The notes below the pieces were generated by a model. The model made no database searches. It was not told the origin of the DNA and saw nothing but the letters and a program-made list of their open reading frames with translations. A DNA stretch of 64,000 nt from Acanthosepion lycidas (lineage: Eukaryota; Mollusca; Cephalopoda; Sepiida; Sepiidae), in contig OZ010595.1 of NCBI GenBank assembly GCA_963932145.1, forward strand, positions 90,815,565 through 90,879,564, given 5' to 3'. Below are positions 33,801 through 45,672 of the stretch, piece by piece. Position 1 is the stretch's first letter; each line of letters opens with the position of its first letter. The translations under genes were made by a program, and so were the position numbers.

Positions 33801-35850
33801 TGCTAAGCTCCTAACTATGTCTATCACTAAACCAAATCACTGCATTTTTACAAATTTTAATTCTGAAAATGAAAACAAAAGCATGCTTCCTAATACAATG
33901 GTAAACAGGAAAAACCCCAGAACCAAATAACCTAATTTCTAACACTGATTTAATTTTTTTTGGGGGGGGGGGGGGTCACTAAACAAAAACTATGCACGTT
34001 AAAAAAAAAAAAAAAAAAAATTTTTTTTTACATATTGTGTCTGCTCATTACTGCTGCACACTATTCCAATTTCCAATGTTAATTTGCCCCCAATTTTCAC
34101 AAGAGTTTATGGAGGCATGTTCCAAAATCCAAAGCATCTGGCCATTACATCATAAATGAAAAATCACATAGCTTAGTCCCCTAATCTAAATTAATTTTGG
34201 TATCTAAGCAATCCCAGCACCGCATCTTCTCAAATCCCTTTTTGGAATTAGCAAACAGCTGACTTCTTGCATTCTACTTGATCGCAATCACAAACTTGAA
34301 CCCCCCCCCCCCACTTTCCCTTTATAAAAAAAACAAACGGCAGTGAGTCAAATATGTATCTACTAACTTAAGTAGTGCAAAAACATGTACTAGTTTGAGA
34401 CAAGCACTCTAGAAGCAGTCATCAAAAGGACATGGTTCTATGATCATTAGTGATAGTTGGTACGCCGCTTATAAAGACCTAAAATGATCTTGGGTACAAT
34501 CACAATCTTGGTGATTTACAATACTACATGAATAGTTCGTTATACTCACAAACAATACGGGATATAGATGGCTTCATCTCAAGCGTTTTACGAATGGGGA
34601 TTATTCAGAGAAAAAAAAAATGTATTTGAAAATTAAAAGGCATAAGTAATTTTAAGTCGCGAATTATAGGCTTTTACTAATATAAATTACCCTACTACCG
34701 GAGTTTTAAAATGTGTAATATCATTTAGTCTACGAGTCTTTACCAAAAATGGCAAGCAACAGTTATTTCAATATAAAATATTTTAATTGACTGCAGATCG
34801 AGCACTCGCATGTCAAAAAGAAATTCAAAACACTATAAAAAAAAAAAAAAAAAAATAGTTATTGTCCTATGAAAATAGACAAGAAGTCTCTTAAAAAGAA
34901 CAAAAAAGCTTAGTTTAAAATATAAAAATCTTAATTATCGCAACATGCATTCATTTAAATAAACGAATAAAACGAAGTGTATGGGGCGGGTGAGAGAAAG
35001 GTCCCGATCAATTATCTGTTCAGTACTTCTTAGAGGATTCACAATCATTGAATATCTTGTGAAGAAAATATCATCCTTACAGACAAATCATTAAATCGGG
35101 AATTTTAAAACAATTTTAACTTGTATTCAACCCATTTCCTAAATTGTCAGGGTGTCTAAAAAGTGATAGCAAAACACTAACAAAAAGAAAAGAAAAATTG
35201 AAACTGGATGCTGTAATATAAAGAACATGTCCAGATTTCGAGTTCAGAAATTTTAACAGCATGGGTGATAATACTAAGTAAATTTCTTTAGCCGGAAGCG
35301 AAAAATAAAATAGCCAATTCTACATTAACTATATATTGAGTATTTAGTTTATTTATTCCTAACATGAATAACTGTAAAATCTCAAGTCTGTTTTGTTTCA
35401 TAATTAAGTTGCAAACGAAATCTAAACTGAATTCTACTTCAATTTTTCAGTACAATAAACCACGTGTGTTTTTTAGCAAATCATTTTTACATTTCTCAGT
35501 GAAATTTAAAACAAGTCAAGCCATACTTACGACAGTAACTAAAACACAAATATGTAACGCAAAAATACTGAAAACAAACCATAATTTGAAAGAGAAATCA
35601 ACCGCTTTAACTAAAATAAATTTTTCCATGGCCGGTCACAATCCGCCATATTGCCCATGATAAAAATGTCAAGAAACGTGCAATGTCTACAAGTTTGAGT
35701 ATTTTCATAAATTAAAACTAGATTTTCAAATATAAACATAATATATCCAAGTTAAGCATATTATCTGGTACAAAATTTAACATTAAAAATAAATATTTTT
35801 GCACTAACAAAGACAAAAATGTGAAATAAAACCGGAGCTAAACATACCAT
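30804..35850 (-). CDS. RPS25: 40S ribosomal protein eS25, four exons
   Basis: eS25 is a small-subunit protein near the E site, used by some IRES-driven initiation. Four exons (3, 96, 184 and 74 nt, minus strand) give 118 residues plus TAA. M is followed by a Lys-rich tail ([15 protein letters not shown]), then [19 protein letters not shown], then [20 protein letters not shown], then [16 protein letters not shown] and KEEAA. The human protein has 125 residues, with the difference in the N-terminal tail and C-terminus. All junctions are GT-AG and in frame. The gene is transcribed toward MTHFD. Confidence 0.96.
30878..31332 (-). other. RPS25 intron 3
   Basis: 455 bp from GTAAGT to CCAG. I saw no clear C/D or H/ACA snoRNA motifs, although ribosomal protein introns often host them. 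Confidence 0.8.
31333..31516 (-). CDS. RPS25: RPS25 exon 3 (globular core)
   Basis: It encodes 61 residues from [11 protein letters not shown] through ALRELHSM and one base of Gly. This is the winged-helix core that contacts 18S rRNA. The acceptor is CTTGCAG and the donor GTAAGT. Confidence 0.96.
31517..33619 (-). other. RPS25 intron 2
   Basis: 2103 bp. It contains the MITE at 31646-31718, a TA run (about 31730-31748), an A run at 32480-32502 and AT-rich DNA. A region at about 32940-33110 has two CCAAT-like motifs but no associated gene. Confidence 0.75.
31646..31718. mobile_element. Mariner-type palindromic MITE, copy 3 (73 bp)
   Basis: TTAGGTTGGTGCAAAAATAA ends flanked by TA. It is the shortest copy, with a reduced loop (TCAAAAAGGAAATTATG). 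Confidence 0.9.
33620..33715 (-). CDS. RPS25: RPS25 exon 2 (basic tail)
   Basis: It encodes 32 residues, Lys/Gly-rich, from [10 protein letters not shown] to GGKAKKK. It has phase 0 at both ends. The donor GTACTT is weak and the acceptor is TTTCAG. Confidence 0.93.
33716..35847 (-). other. RPS25 intron 1
   Basis: 2132 bp with G and C homopolymers (33961-33974, 34302-34312) and A runs. Its 5' end, near 35630-35655, carries CATGGCCG and CGCCATATTG, both like YY1 sites, which are common near ribosomal protein promoters. No mobile element recognised. Confidence 0.7.
35848..35850 (-). CDS. RPS25: RPS25 exon 1 coding part (ATG only)
   Basis: ATG is followed at once by the donor GTATGT. The next exon begins in phase 0 with PPKK, the usual start of this protein. 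As I recall, a coding exon 1 limited to the start codon is also seen in vertebrate RPS25. Confidence 0.88.
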
Positions 35851-35873
35851 GATTCACTAGACACGAGGTAACT

Positions 35874-35890
35874 GTAGAAAGAGAGAGTCT
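35874..35890 (-). promoter_or_regulatory. Likely RPS25 transcription start with 5' TOP tract
   Basis: On the minus strand, GACTCTCTCTTTCTACAG lies about 25-40 bases before the ATG. A C followed by a pyrimidine run matches a terminal oligopyrimidine start, the hallmark of mTOR/LARP1-regulated ribosomal mRNAs. The exact start needs 5' end data. Confidence 0.55.
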
Positions 35891-35899
35891 TTGCGGCTG

Positions 35900-37181
35900 C
35901 GTCAAATACCCGTATGTTACAAAAGGCAAGTCCGCACTTAACGGAATTATATTGAATATTTAATTGAAATAATTATCAAAAAAGTGAGAAAACTTATTTT
36001 GGCATTATTAAATTTGAAAATAATTTTAATTGTACAAAAAATTCTTGTACCTTCAAAAATGATATAAATTTCATTCACGCTGCTAGTCCTGTTACCTCCC
36101 TTGATGCGGAGGACAAGTTTGTCGGCATAGCTATGGCGATTGAGAAGTTCATAACTTGCGAACACGTTTGATTCAGAAAAGTGTTTGTAAGTAAACAAGG
36201 TTAATATGTTAGTTGTTTTGGATTTAAAAAAGACAGTTTATTTCTTTGCAAAACGTTTCTGTTTAATTAAAGTTGAATCCATGCAAACCATTGAATTATC
36301 TTCTAATAAATGTTTTTAAAGACAAATTTTGTTTTTAGTTTTGAAAGCTTCAGTGGCCTGTATTTTTATGGTGATAATATTTTAAAAAATAATTTTGTCA
36401 AAATTTTTCCATTTTATCTTTTAGAAATTTTATTTATTCCACTCCCATTTGTTGTTTTTAGTGAAGCAGCACTTGTTGAATCTCTGAAAGAGAGTGTCTT
36501 TCAAGTTAGGAAAAAAAATGATTTTGTTCCACTCCTTGCAACAAGGAATATTAGAAAAGAGAATTGAAAACATGCTGTGTGTGTCCAAGACACAAAAAAA
36601 GAAATTAGCTAAGAAGGATAACTAGAGCAAGACCAGACTTAAGAACTTCAATCCTGTTATATTTTTTCTGCATAATCTTGTGCTTGTCTTATTACTCAAA
36701 AACCGAGTGGATTTGGAAACACTTCTTAGCTTATCACACCAATACTTGAGTTGTACAATAACAATATAATTTTTCAAATTACAATTTTATTTTCTACTAT
36801 ATGTGATCACATATAAAACCTTCCTCCAAATTAATAGAATATAAATGGAGTTAGTCTAGATTACAACTACTACTGGTAGTCCATGACATCTGGATAAATA
36901 GCTTATACCTCATCCTCACATATAAAACATGGGAGATAGTGTTTTTCCAGTCATTTGGAGGGTGGAATTTTATGTATCATCAAATATAATATTATTACTT
37001 GTCAGTTTTTTTTCTGTTAAAGTCTTATTTAAAAAAATTATAAATTAAGTTTTTCACAAATCTGGTATTGTTCCAAACTAAGCTTTGTAAATCCTGTTAA
37101 TACAGATTATGTTAGATATCTTTAATCTGACACCACTGGGTCCTGTGGGATGATGAATTTATGATTTTGTTTGATTTGTTA
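35900..37181. other. 5' flank of RPS25 and AT-rich intergenic DNA
   Basis: 35900-36180 is the RPS25 promoter side, with somewhat higher CpG and no TATA box. From 36181 on I see only short chance ORFs (for example 36310-36567) without family resemblance. Confidence 0.6.
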
Positions 37182-37785
37182 CAGGCAGGGATGGATTATC
37201 CTTTAGGCAAGTAGAAGCTTCAGCCTAGGGCCCAGGGCCAGGTTATCCTTTAGCCAAGTAGAAGCTGCAGCCTAGGGCTGGGTTATCCTTAAAGGCAAGT
37301 ATAGGCTGCAGCTTATGGCCAGATTATCCTTTAGGCAAGTATAGGCTGCAGCCTAGGGCCCAGGGTCAGATTATCCTTTAGGCAAGTAGAAGCTGCAGCT
37401 TAGGGTCCCTCAAGCTTTTATTTAAAGCAGTCATTTTAATTTTCTAGATGTTGAAACTTCTAAATAGTTTAATAAACTGAAATGATATCAAGATGAAAAA
37501 CTCATTTATTTTGATTGTTTTATTGTTATGATGCTTGTTATAATTTCTAAAAAAACTATGGTCGTGTTGAAAAAAATGTGCTAATTTGGTTTGCGATAAT
37601 TAGTAAAATAGTGGTATTTTTTTTATTGACAAACAAAAGATAGCTATTCTAGTTGAAAGAATTTGCAATAAGGTTACTTATATTCAAGACAGGTATGGAC
37701 AAGTTAGAGGATGACTCTTGTCAGGGTGGAGGGGGTCTATAATTTCATTAGCCTAGGGGTCCCAAAAGGTCATAATCTGGCCCTG
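37182..37785. mobile_element. hAT-like non-autonomous element with internal tandem repeats
   Basis: The left end CAGGCAGGGATGGATTATCC is partly mirrored by ATAATCTGGCCCTG at the right. CAGGG...ATTAT termini are typical of some hAT families. No clear 8-bp target duplication is visible, so the borders are provisional. No transposase is encoded. Confidence 0.5.
37195..37410 (+). repeat. Five 40-50 bp tandem units within the hAT-like element
   Basis: Each unit has ATTATCCTTTAGGCAAGTA, then AGCTGCAGCCTAGGG, with small changes. The units look like amplified subterminal repeats, which in hAT elements can bind transposase. Confidence 0.9.
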
Positions 37786-40700
37786 ATTACATGTTACTTG
37801 AGTTGGTCACTTCTAGTCTAATAGCAAACCACCTCATACTGTCAATCAGAACAAACTGGATAAAAAAAAAGAGAGTGGAATTAATAGTAATATTACTATT
37901 AGCTGTTTCCTTATCAGGAAACATTTGGCATTCATTGTTATAACAACCACTGCTACTTTCACTTGAAATTTATAATAACTATTAAAACAATTCAAATATA
38001 TTTCTCAAGTCCAGTAATTGTTATTGCTCTTTCCAGTATTGATACAGGTTTTAAATTTCTCAAGTGATGTGGTTTCCGTTATTTGGTAGAGTACTTTGTT
38101 TATGATTCTGTACTGCCAGGTTTGAACAGTTATGCTCTTTGCTCAGACCTTCAAGCTGCATTCACTCAAAGCCATTTTTAATCTTTGATCTGAGAAAGCA
38201 GCTGTATCCATCTGATAATTTAGATATTTTTCAATGAAGTTGGTCTCATATATGATGTTCAGATGAAAGTCTCAATTTGACAAGGCTATTTAAGAACGTG
38301 AATTAAGTTTTTAGGTAATGTCTTGATTTTGTACTAATTTTCAGTGTTGGCTAAATCTACCCCTAGCACATTCTATTGTAGTTCAATTTCCTTATCTCAG
38401 ATACAAAATTTATTATAACTGATACAGACTCCAACGTATATGAAGTGTTTAGTATTTAATAATTCCACTAATTCTTGAATTTTAATGATGGATTTAGGAT
38501 AAGTACCATCACTTTTTTTTAAAATTCCAGATTATAGTGTCTGTTTTGGAGAGGTTTATCTTGAGTTCTATTTCTTGAAAAAACTCGTGTTGATTTTCCA
38601 TTCAAGATCATTCTTATCACAACTAGGAATACCTATATCATTAACATAGTGTAGCTGTCACGCCAAAAATGACCCACAGGAACAGGGCAGTCGTCCTTGT
38701 CAGCTCCCTCAGCCCCAACTGCCAAAACCTTCAGACACACTCATTTTATAGACCATGACTAAGCAGCTGATTGGTTAAGTGGGAGAGTTTTACATATGCC
38801 TAGGGGGCATTCCACCAACTTTCCCTTCCTCCAACTGCTCTGCGACCCCCATATGCATGCAATGTATGGGCATTTTCGGGCATGATGCCGTGTATCTTGC
38901 TCACGACAATCACACATAGCACACCTCATCATGAGTACATTGACATCAGGAGGTAAAGCGAGAACACTTTTTGTTGCTGCATAGGGTAATGCTCAAATAT
39001 CAAAGGAACAGTGGCATTCAAAAATACTAGCGGTAGCAATAAAATTTCCATTAATGTAGTTTTCTGGGGTTTTTTTTCTCTAGTACACAAAATTTAGTTA
39101 ATCCTGTTTAGAACTTCTCTTTTTCAGTTTGGGAAGAAGCTGATGTCACTTGGAAAAAATAATGAAGTTTGAGTAAAATAGAAAAAAAATAATGGGGACC
39201 TATACCCAAAAATATAAACTAAATAAGAATGTTAATAAAACCAACTTTTCTGCAAAATATAGATCTAAAAAGAATACATCAATAAAACCAGACTCTACAA
39301 ACCCTCTTTACAAACATACAGCAATGAAACCTGATCTCCTACAAACTGATTTCTTACAAACAATACATATTCTATTCATACAAATCTATTCAAAAAATCT
39401 TCTCGGAATTAAATAACCCATGGAAGTTGATATGCTGTAAAACAAACCCAAACTGAAGTACAAGTAAAATAGAAAAAAGTAATGAAGTACAGATAAAATA
39501 AAAACACTGATAGGTTACAGCTAAAATAAAAATGTAATTTGAAAGTTTTGTGCCAAAAAGTATATTATTACTACTTCTTAAGAGGAGATGTGGATTTTTT
39601 TTTTTCTGGAAATAAGTTTTTGGAACTTTATCTTGAAAACTAGCCAAAACATTAGGGAGGAAACTAAGTCATTGCTGCTGTAAGTAGCATCATTGAAATA
39701 GTAGTGGCAGATTGTTGTGACAACCCAGATAACTTGAATTTATGTTTCATCATACAAACATTACAAATGACCAGATTAGCAACAGTCAATGTTTAATAAT
39801 GATTCTGATATTCCATATTTTCTGGAGAGTGTAGTGTTCAGCTATTTCCTTTGACTCATACCCTGAGGCCAGTTTGTACTAATTTCAAATTTGAATTGAT
39901 GAGTTTTGTCAATGAACAAATAAAACAGTGGGATTGTGTCAGGTTAAGTGTATGTTTGAGTGACTGTTTGGCTGATTGATTATTTTTCAATTATTTTAAT
40001 GCTGCATTAATTTTATCCATTTAATTGATATTTCTACCACAAGGTAGGATTGTGTGTGTATGTGGGGGGGGGGGTTATTACTAACATGTTTTTGTTGTGT
40101 TTTTTCTATATAGATATCTTACACTGTAAATACACATTGGTGTCTAGATTTTTTTAAATTGTTGATTTCCCTTCCCCTGCCCCACACACAATGACAAATT
40201 GCACATACAGGGACTAGTTACGGCTTCTAAAGAATTATGGTGATTGTCGTAAGAATGTGTTTGTTTACGTTTGTGATTGTGGCTAGCTTAAAGGCAGATT
40301 AAAGATCAGTCTTCCTCATTCCCTTTTGTCATTGTGTCACATTTCTTATATAAACATCTCTATCTAAATATTTTTGGCATTTGAAGGAAATGAATAAAAC
40401 ACCAAAAGTAAAATAGAAAATTATAAACAAAACTAGAACTTGTAAAACTTGGGATGATCCATGCCCTTTATGCCTACATGAAAAACTACGCATTATTAAG
40501 TTTCTAAATAATAAAAATCTATTAAACAATAGACAGGAGTTAACGGTTTTTTGCCGACATCATCAAATTTTTGCATTGAATAATTAGCATAAACAAACAA
40601 AATAATTTTTAAATTCCATAGTCCTAATAAATAGTTTAAATCCCCTACAAAATAAGATAACCCTTTATGAAGTCGTCAAAAAACAAATGTTAGTGATTTA

Positions 40701-41120
40701 CGATAGATTTTATGTACACAAAACCCTTTCAGAAAAAGATAAAAAATAAAATAAAAAAATAAATAAATCTCCATAGACGCTTAACCAGACTGGACGATGT
40801 CATCTTCCACTTTAAATTTAGGCACTCCAACCTTACCCTGACTTGGCGTCTCTGAATGTAACTGAGATATTGATACAAATTATTAACACCATACGCCCCT
40901 TTCCTTTAAACAATTGCTCTAGCTGTTACCATAGAAATTTTGATTTCAATAATGAATTTGCTTATAAAACGCGTAAACCTCAGAAATAAGTTATTCCAAA
41001 AAAATTTCACTTGAAGATGGAACAGAGCTTAGTACTTTAATTCAATTTAATTAAAATAATTATATTGAAGTGTTTGGCTCGTTTTGAAATATGAGAACTC
41101 TTATGTAGCATGTTGGAATC
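37786..41120. other. Intergenic DNA without recognised genes
   Basis: Mostly AT-rich. A GC-richer patch at about 38653-38960 begins TGTCACGCC and may be an old LTR or repeat edge. A G run lies at 40063-40073. ORFs at 39192-39416, 39390-39647 and 40329-40529 show no recognisable similarity. Confidence 0.5.
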
Positions 41121-41139
41121 ATATTTTTAAATAAATAAT

Positions 41140-41180
<41 letters not shown>

Positions 41181-42409
41181 TTCTAACTCACAGGGTATGT
41201 AGTTTGTTGTGTATCTTGTTAAATTATGTTTCTTCTCTCATAGGAAATGATATTGTCTAGTGTATAACATTGTAGCCAATTTACATCCATATGACATCTG
41301 GATGTCGTCTATGATTCTAAATCTCTTACATATGATTGCTTCTTAACTTTTGTTTTTTCCCTTACTTTGAACTTAGCATAGGCCATTCCGGTTGGTTGAT
41401 CTGAATAAAGACAAAACAAACTCTGCTATAATCTCCTATCTTTTCTTTCTTATTCTTTTTCTTTTCTTATGAAAAGAGGGTGTATATTGTTTTTAAATCT
41501 CAATAAATTGTCTACTCACCAGTTATTTACTAATGCCTGATGAGATGTGTTAATATGCATCGAAACATGATTGCATTTGTGTAGTGTTTTTATGTGTTTT
41601 TGATGCAATATCCTAAAATAAAAAATATTGTTCTACTTTTGTATTGAGCTCTCCTTTAAATTGTAGGTTACGAACGTCGGAATTGGATTCTATTTATTCT
41701 CATTTTACATGGAGATATATATATATATATAGCAAGAATACATATTGAAGGCAATGTGGTGGACAAGTGGCTTTGTGGTTATTTGGGCTTACAGCTCTGT
41801 GAATTTGTGAGAGTTTATTACTGGGGTATATAATTTTTTTGTTTAGTACAGAATATATGTTTTAATTCATGATCTTCATTCACAGATTTTATATTTTATA
41901 TGCAAATATCCTTAACATTGTACTAATCTTTTGAAAGTGTTTAGCATTGAATTTATTATGCTCAATCAAAGGAATTAAAAAAAAAAACTGCTTCTTTTCA
42001 AAGCATGTTATCTACAAGTTTGAGAAAATGTTTTCTCGTGGAACATGTAAAGATAATAAGAAAAACATTTACATGGGAGATTTTCAATAAAGAAATATAT
42101 AGGAACCTTTAGCAAAAGCTTATGACTCAATCAAGCTGAGTGTAATAATTCCAGCCTAAAATTCAGTAACCTCAAACCTTATTGCTTCTGGGATGAGTGA
42201 TCACTTAGATATATTTGGTACTGTAAGCAACTACATGGATGACAAAGTTTGGCTAATAAACTATAACAAACAGTTTATTTACCATTTAAGGTATATGAGA
42301 ATAAATTGTTTTCAATCGTTATGAGTCTACCGATTGAATAGAATTTTATTATAAACAATTGTCTTGTAAATGGAATTTTTAAAGCATTCTGAATGTGACA
42401 ATAAGAAAC
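41121..42409. other. AT-rich intergenic DNA
   Basis: It holds a TA run at about 41143-41180 and repeat-like sequence at about 41520-41640. A GATGAGATGTG...CATCGAAACATGATTGCA segment and AATAAAAAATATTGTTCTAC are reminiscent of a retroelement 3' end. No gene. Confidence 0.45.
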
Positions 42410-42505
42410 ACTACCTGCCAAAAAAAAAGTGAAGTTTGGTTGAAAAATGTAGGAAATCCGATCTCATATATAAACGAACACACACAACCTGAGTTTTATA
42501 ATAAG
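42410..42505 (+). mobile_element. RTE-like retroelement 3' end, copy 1
   Basis: GAAGTTTGGTTGAAAAATGT, then GGAAATCCGAT, then ACACACAC, then TTTTATAATAAGTA. The pattern recalls RTE tails, where a 'GTTGAAATCGGT' motif precedes a simple repeat and a short ATAATA end. It repeats at 42645. Confidence 0.5.
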
Positions 42506-42644
42506 TATAACTCGATATGAGTTGTCCCCCTTTCATTCTTGTGATGCCTCTTAATTGTGTTTTCTAATTGATTTCATGCAAAAACAATTGTGTTTTTCCA
42601 ATTTTTGGCGCTTTTAGAACCACCACAAGGTAATTTTACGTAGT

Positions 42645-42755
42645 CCTGTGAAGTTTTGTTGAAATCGGTTGAAAAATGTAGGAAATCCGATCCAATATAT
42701 AAATGTATAGACACACACACACACACATTCTGCGTTTTATAATAAGTAAAATTGA
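42645..42755 (+). mobile_element. RTE-like retroelement 3' end, copy 2
   Basis: GTTGAAATCGGTTGAAAAAT, then GGAAATCCGAT, then (CA)n, then GCGTTTTATAATAAGTA. It is in the same orientation as copy 1, about 240 bp away. Confidence 0.55.
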
Positions 42756-43382
42756 TTATTTTGAGTATTTTTTTATTTATTAATTATTCATTGCTGACTA
42801 TTATTATTATTATTATTATTATTAAATTGTGGTTATATGTGCATTTGTAGTTTAATTTGTTTATTATTTATTTAATTTGGATGTTTTATTTGTTTTTCCT
42901 TTTGGTGGTTGCTTATTTTGTTACTTTGTTTAATTTAAATTATTCACTTTGTTATATTATCTGTTTTATATATATAGTGTTATATATTTGCATTTTTCTT
43001 GGTGCTGTTTTACAAGATATTTGTTTTAAGTCAACTTGCATTTGTTCATACCTATATAAGTATCTAGTTATAGCTGTCTGTTCATTATGTATCTATCGCA
43101 GTCTGTTCATATCTTTCTATCAAAGATGAGACAGTAGCTAGCAAAATAAAATGATTAAAACATTTTACAATTGTAGAAAATTGCTCTCAAAGATTTGATT
43201 CTGGGTTACTCTTCATGTTTATCAATGACTGAATATTTTGTTTAAGATTTTGTACTAGTTCAATTGATACAATGGCATTTGTGTTACTTGTTAATTCTCA
43301 GTCTGACTTTGTGTGTCATAAATATTCAAAGTTTGTAGTTGTCATGAAGAAGTCCATTCTGATATCATATTTCTCTATTATA
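42756..43382. other. Intergenic DNA with ATT microsatellite
   Basis: An ATT run lies at about 42800-42826. The hydrophobic ORF 42857-43129 is AT-driven and not recognised as a protein. Confidence 0.5.
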
Positions 43383-43462
43383 TTAGGTTGGTACAAAAAT
43401 AATGTCGTTTTCTCACATAAAGTTGAATATCAAAAAACGACATTATTTTTGCACCAACCTAA
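43383..43462. mobile_element. Mariner-type palindromic MITE, copy 4 (80 bp)
   Basis: TA-flanked. The left end is TTAGGTTGGTACAAAAATAA with one G-to-A change. The right end is canonical. It lies inside a chance ORF (43272-43643). Confidence 0.9.
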
Positions 43463-45136
43463 TAACTCATCTCTTGCATTTGACATTTCATTAAATAAAC
43501 AGAAAACTAAATTTTGTATTGTTGATATTACAGTATTTCAGCTGATCGATTCTGCAGACTTTTTCAGATGTATAAACCATCAGGTAAATCATTTTATTCA
43601 GATACCATCTGACAAACAGCATTCTGTCTATCTAATACACTGACTTGCCTCTTTCTATTGGCATAACATCAACCACTGCAATCCACATTGTTCAGATGAT
43701 TCTAATTTATATATTGGAGGTGGGTACAGATTGGGCAAAAATAATAAAATTAGCAACACAATGAGTTCCATTGTTCAGATAATTTTGAGAATATTCTTCT
43801 TCTCAAAGTTATAAACAATAAATGGTGTTAAAATTTGTTGATTATGTGTTATTGATGATTCATCAGTTGAAGGAAAAAAAAAAGTGAGGCTGGGTATGTC
43901 TCATCTGTCCTTGCCTCATTTACTGGGTGGGGCAGAAGTAAGAGGAAAGCAAATAACAACATAAGAGAAAGAAGTAAATATTTAGTATAAAACAACAATA
44001 GTGACTCGGCAAAGTTAAAATCATTTAGTCACACTCCACATACTCAATCTATATCTGGCATATGTTCCCAACATTTTTTTAAAAACTAGAAACGGAATAT
44101 ACAGTTGAAAACCAATTTTTTGCTGAAAACTTTTGTATACATCAGATTGGGGGGGGGGGCTGCTAAATTATTTCGCTCTTTGTTCAAAACACACACACAC
44201 ACAAAAACACATAGTAAATTCTAGTCAACTGAGACATAAAGGGAATAAAACAATAGTAGCTATCTACCACATTATTTTACAAACAACAAATAATTTAAAT
44301 ATGTATTTTTGAGATTTTGTATAAAGTATTTTGTGTATGGAATACAAAAATGTCTTTCTTTTAATTCATTTAAAAATAAAATTTTATTATTAAATCAAAT
44401 TTAGAAGAAAAAAATCTTTTGAACATTGAATTTTTTTCAAGCTTTTGATTTAATAACATACTGAACTACCATTTAGTTAATGTTCATTGATGTTTGAAAA
44501 AATTGTGTGCACCCTGGCTGTTGATTTTAGAGCTCCAATTTTTTATGCTAGTTGTATTGACTTGTGTTGGATATTATTTTTTTTTTCTGTGAATAGCAAT
44601 TTTCCTAGAAAGTAATGAATTTTCATGTGGCCTTAAACTTTTACAGGATTAGAATTTTGAATACACTAAATGACACACACAATTGTATCCATTCTCTAAA
44701 AAGCTGCTTTTAACTGACATTACTGATTGAAGTTGAGGAATTCCTTAAAGACCAACCAAACTTTCAATTTGGTTTGTCCAAATTGGTCCTGTTAAATGAA
44801 GGAAATTCTAAATATATTTGGATTGTTTTGGCCTTGTAAGATAAATAAATGGCCTCAGTAAATCTAATTACCTAGCAGCATTAGATTATTTTCCTATAAA
44901 TTTCTGAAACCATTTCATAATGTTATGATAAAAATGACAAAAAAATGAAAACTGGTCCAAATGAAGCAATGTGTAAAAAAAAAAAAAAGTCATTGGGATA
45001 TTTTAAAAACTTTTTAATAAATATGATTTGATTAAGATGCTTGCTGTATAATTGTGGTTTGACAGTTTTATTTGTAATAATTGCAGCATTGTAGCAAAAT
45101 GAATGATATTGTATAGCTGGCTGGGCCAACCAGTGT
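43463..45136. other. Intergenic DNA without recognised genes
   Basis: It is AT-rich with a G run (44148-44159), a short CA run and A runs. No mobile element or coding signal recognised. Confidence 0.5.
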
Positions 45137-45672
45137 GATTGATTTGTTTTTTATGGCTTATCAACCTTTTGCAGGTTATTTAAAGCCAGAAAATATTTTT
45201 AGATTGTAAGAATGTTTTGGAGATAAGGATTTACTGATACAAGTCATGCTAATTAACCCTTAGCTGGGGGAGAAGATACTTTTCCCAAGGGTATGTGCAT
45301 CTAAGTGAATATGATGAACTCTGTGGGAATTGGAACTCAGCTCTCCACTCTACAATTACTATCTATTATCCATTACACCTGCACATCCAAGCTTACAGGA
45401 CTCTTTATTCCCAAGTGGTCACTCATTTATGTACTGACCAGACTCAACATTGCTTAACTTTGATGATCACATGAGAATCAGTGTGTAAGTGAATATAACG
45501 AACCTGACTGGAATTGGAATTCAGCACTCCAATTTCCAATTCCAATCCATTATCCATTACAGCACCTGGTATTCCCAAGTGGTAACCTATCTGGATACTG
45601 ACCAGGCTTCATGTTGCTTAACTTTGGTGATCATAGGAGAACCAGTGTTTATATAGCTATAAGCCCCAACTA
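45137..45672 (-). mobile_element. Chimeric 5S rRNA/tRNA SINE (family C) with duplicated head, minus strand
   Basis: Read on the minus strand the order is 5S-like, tRNA-like, 5S-like, tRNA-like, tail. The 5S parts (about 45665-45575 and 45490-45405) show GTTAAGCAAC, TGGTCAGTA and TTGGGAATACC, or TTGGGAATAAA in the second. These are the polymerase III control regions of 5S rRNA. The tRNA-like parts carry GTGTAATGGATAATGG and GTTCCAATTCC. The tail ends with GGCTTTAAATAACCTGCAAAAGG-type sequence. A single-headed copy lies at 48972. Confidence 0.78.

Noticed and set aside
35150-35175. A mariner-like end (CAGGGTGTCTAAAAAGTGA)
   Set aside because: No matching inverted end was found nearby, so it cannot be called an element.
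36310-36567. A divergent gene or exon opposite RPS25
   Set aside because: Acceptor-like TTTTTAG motifs exist, but the ORF has no family resemblance and no upstream exon was found.
43272-43643. 123-residue plus-strand ORF
   Set aside because: It runs straight through MITE copy 4, so part of its protein is MITE sequence. It is a chance ORF.
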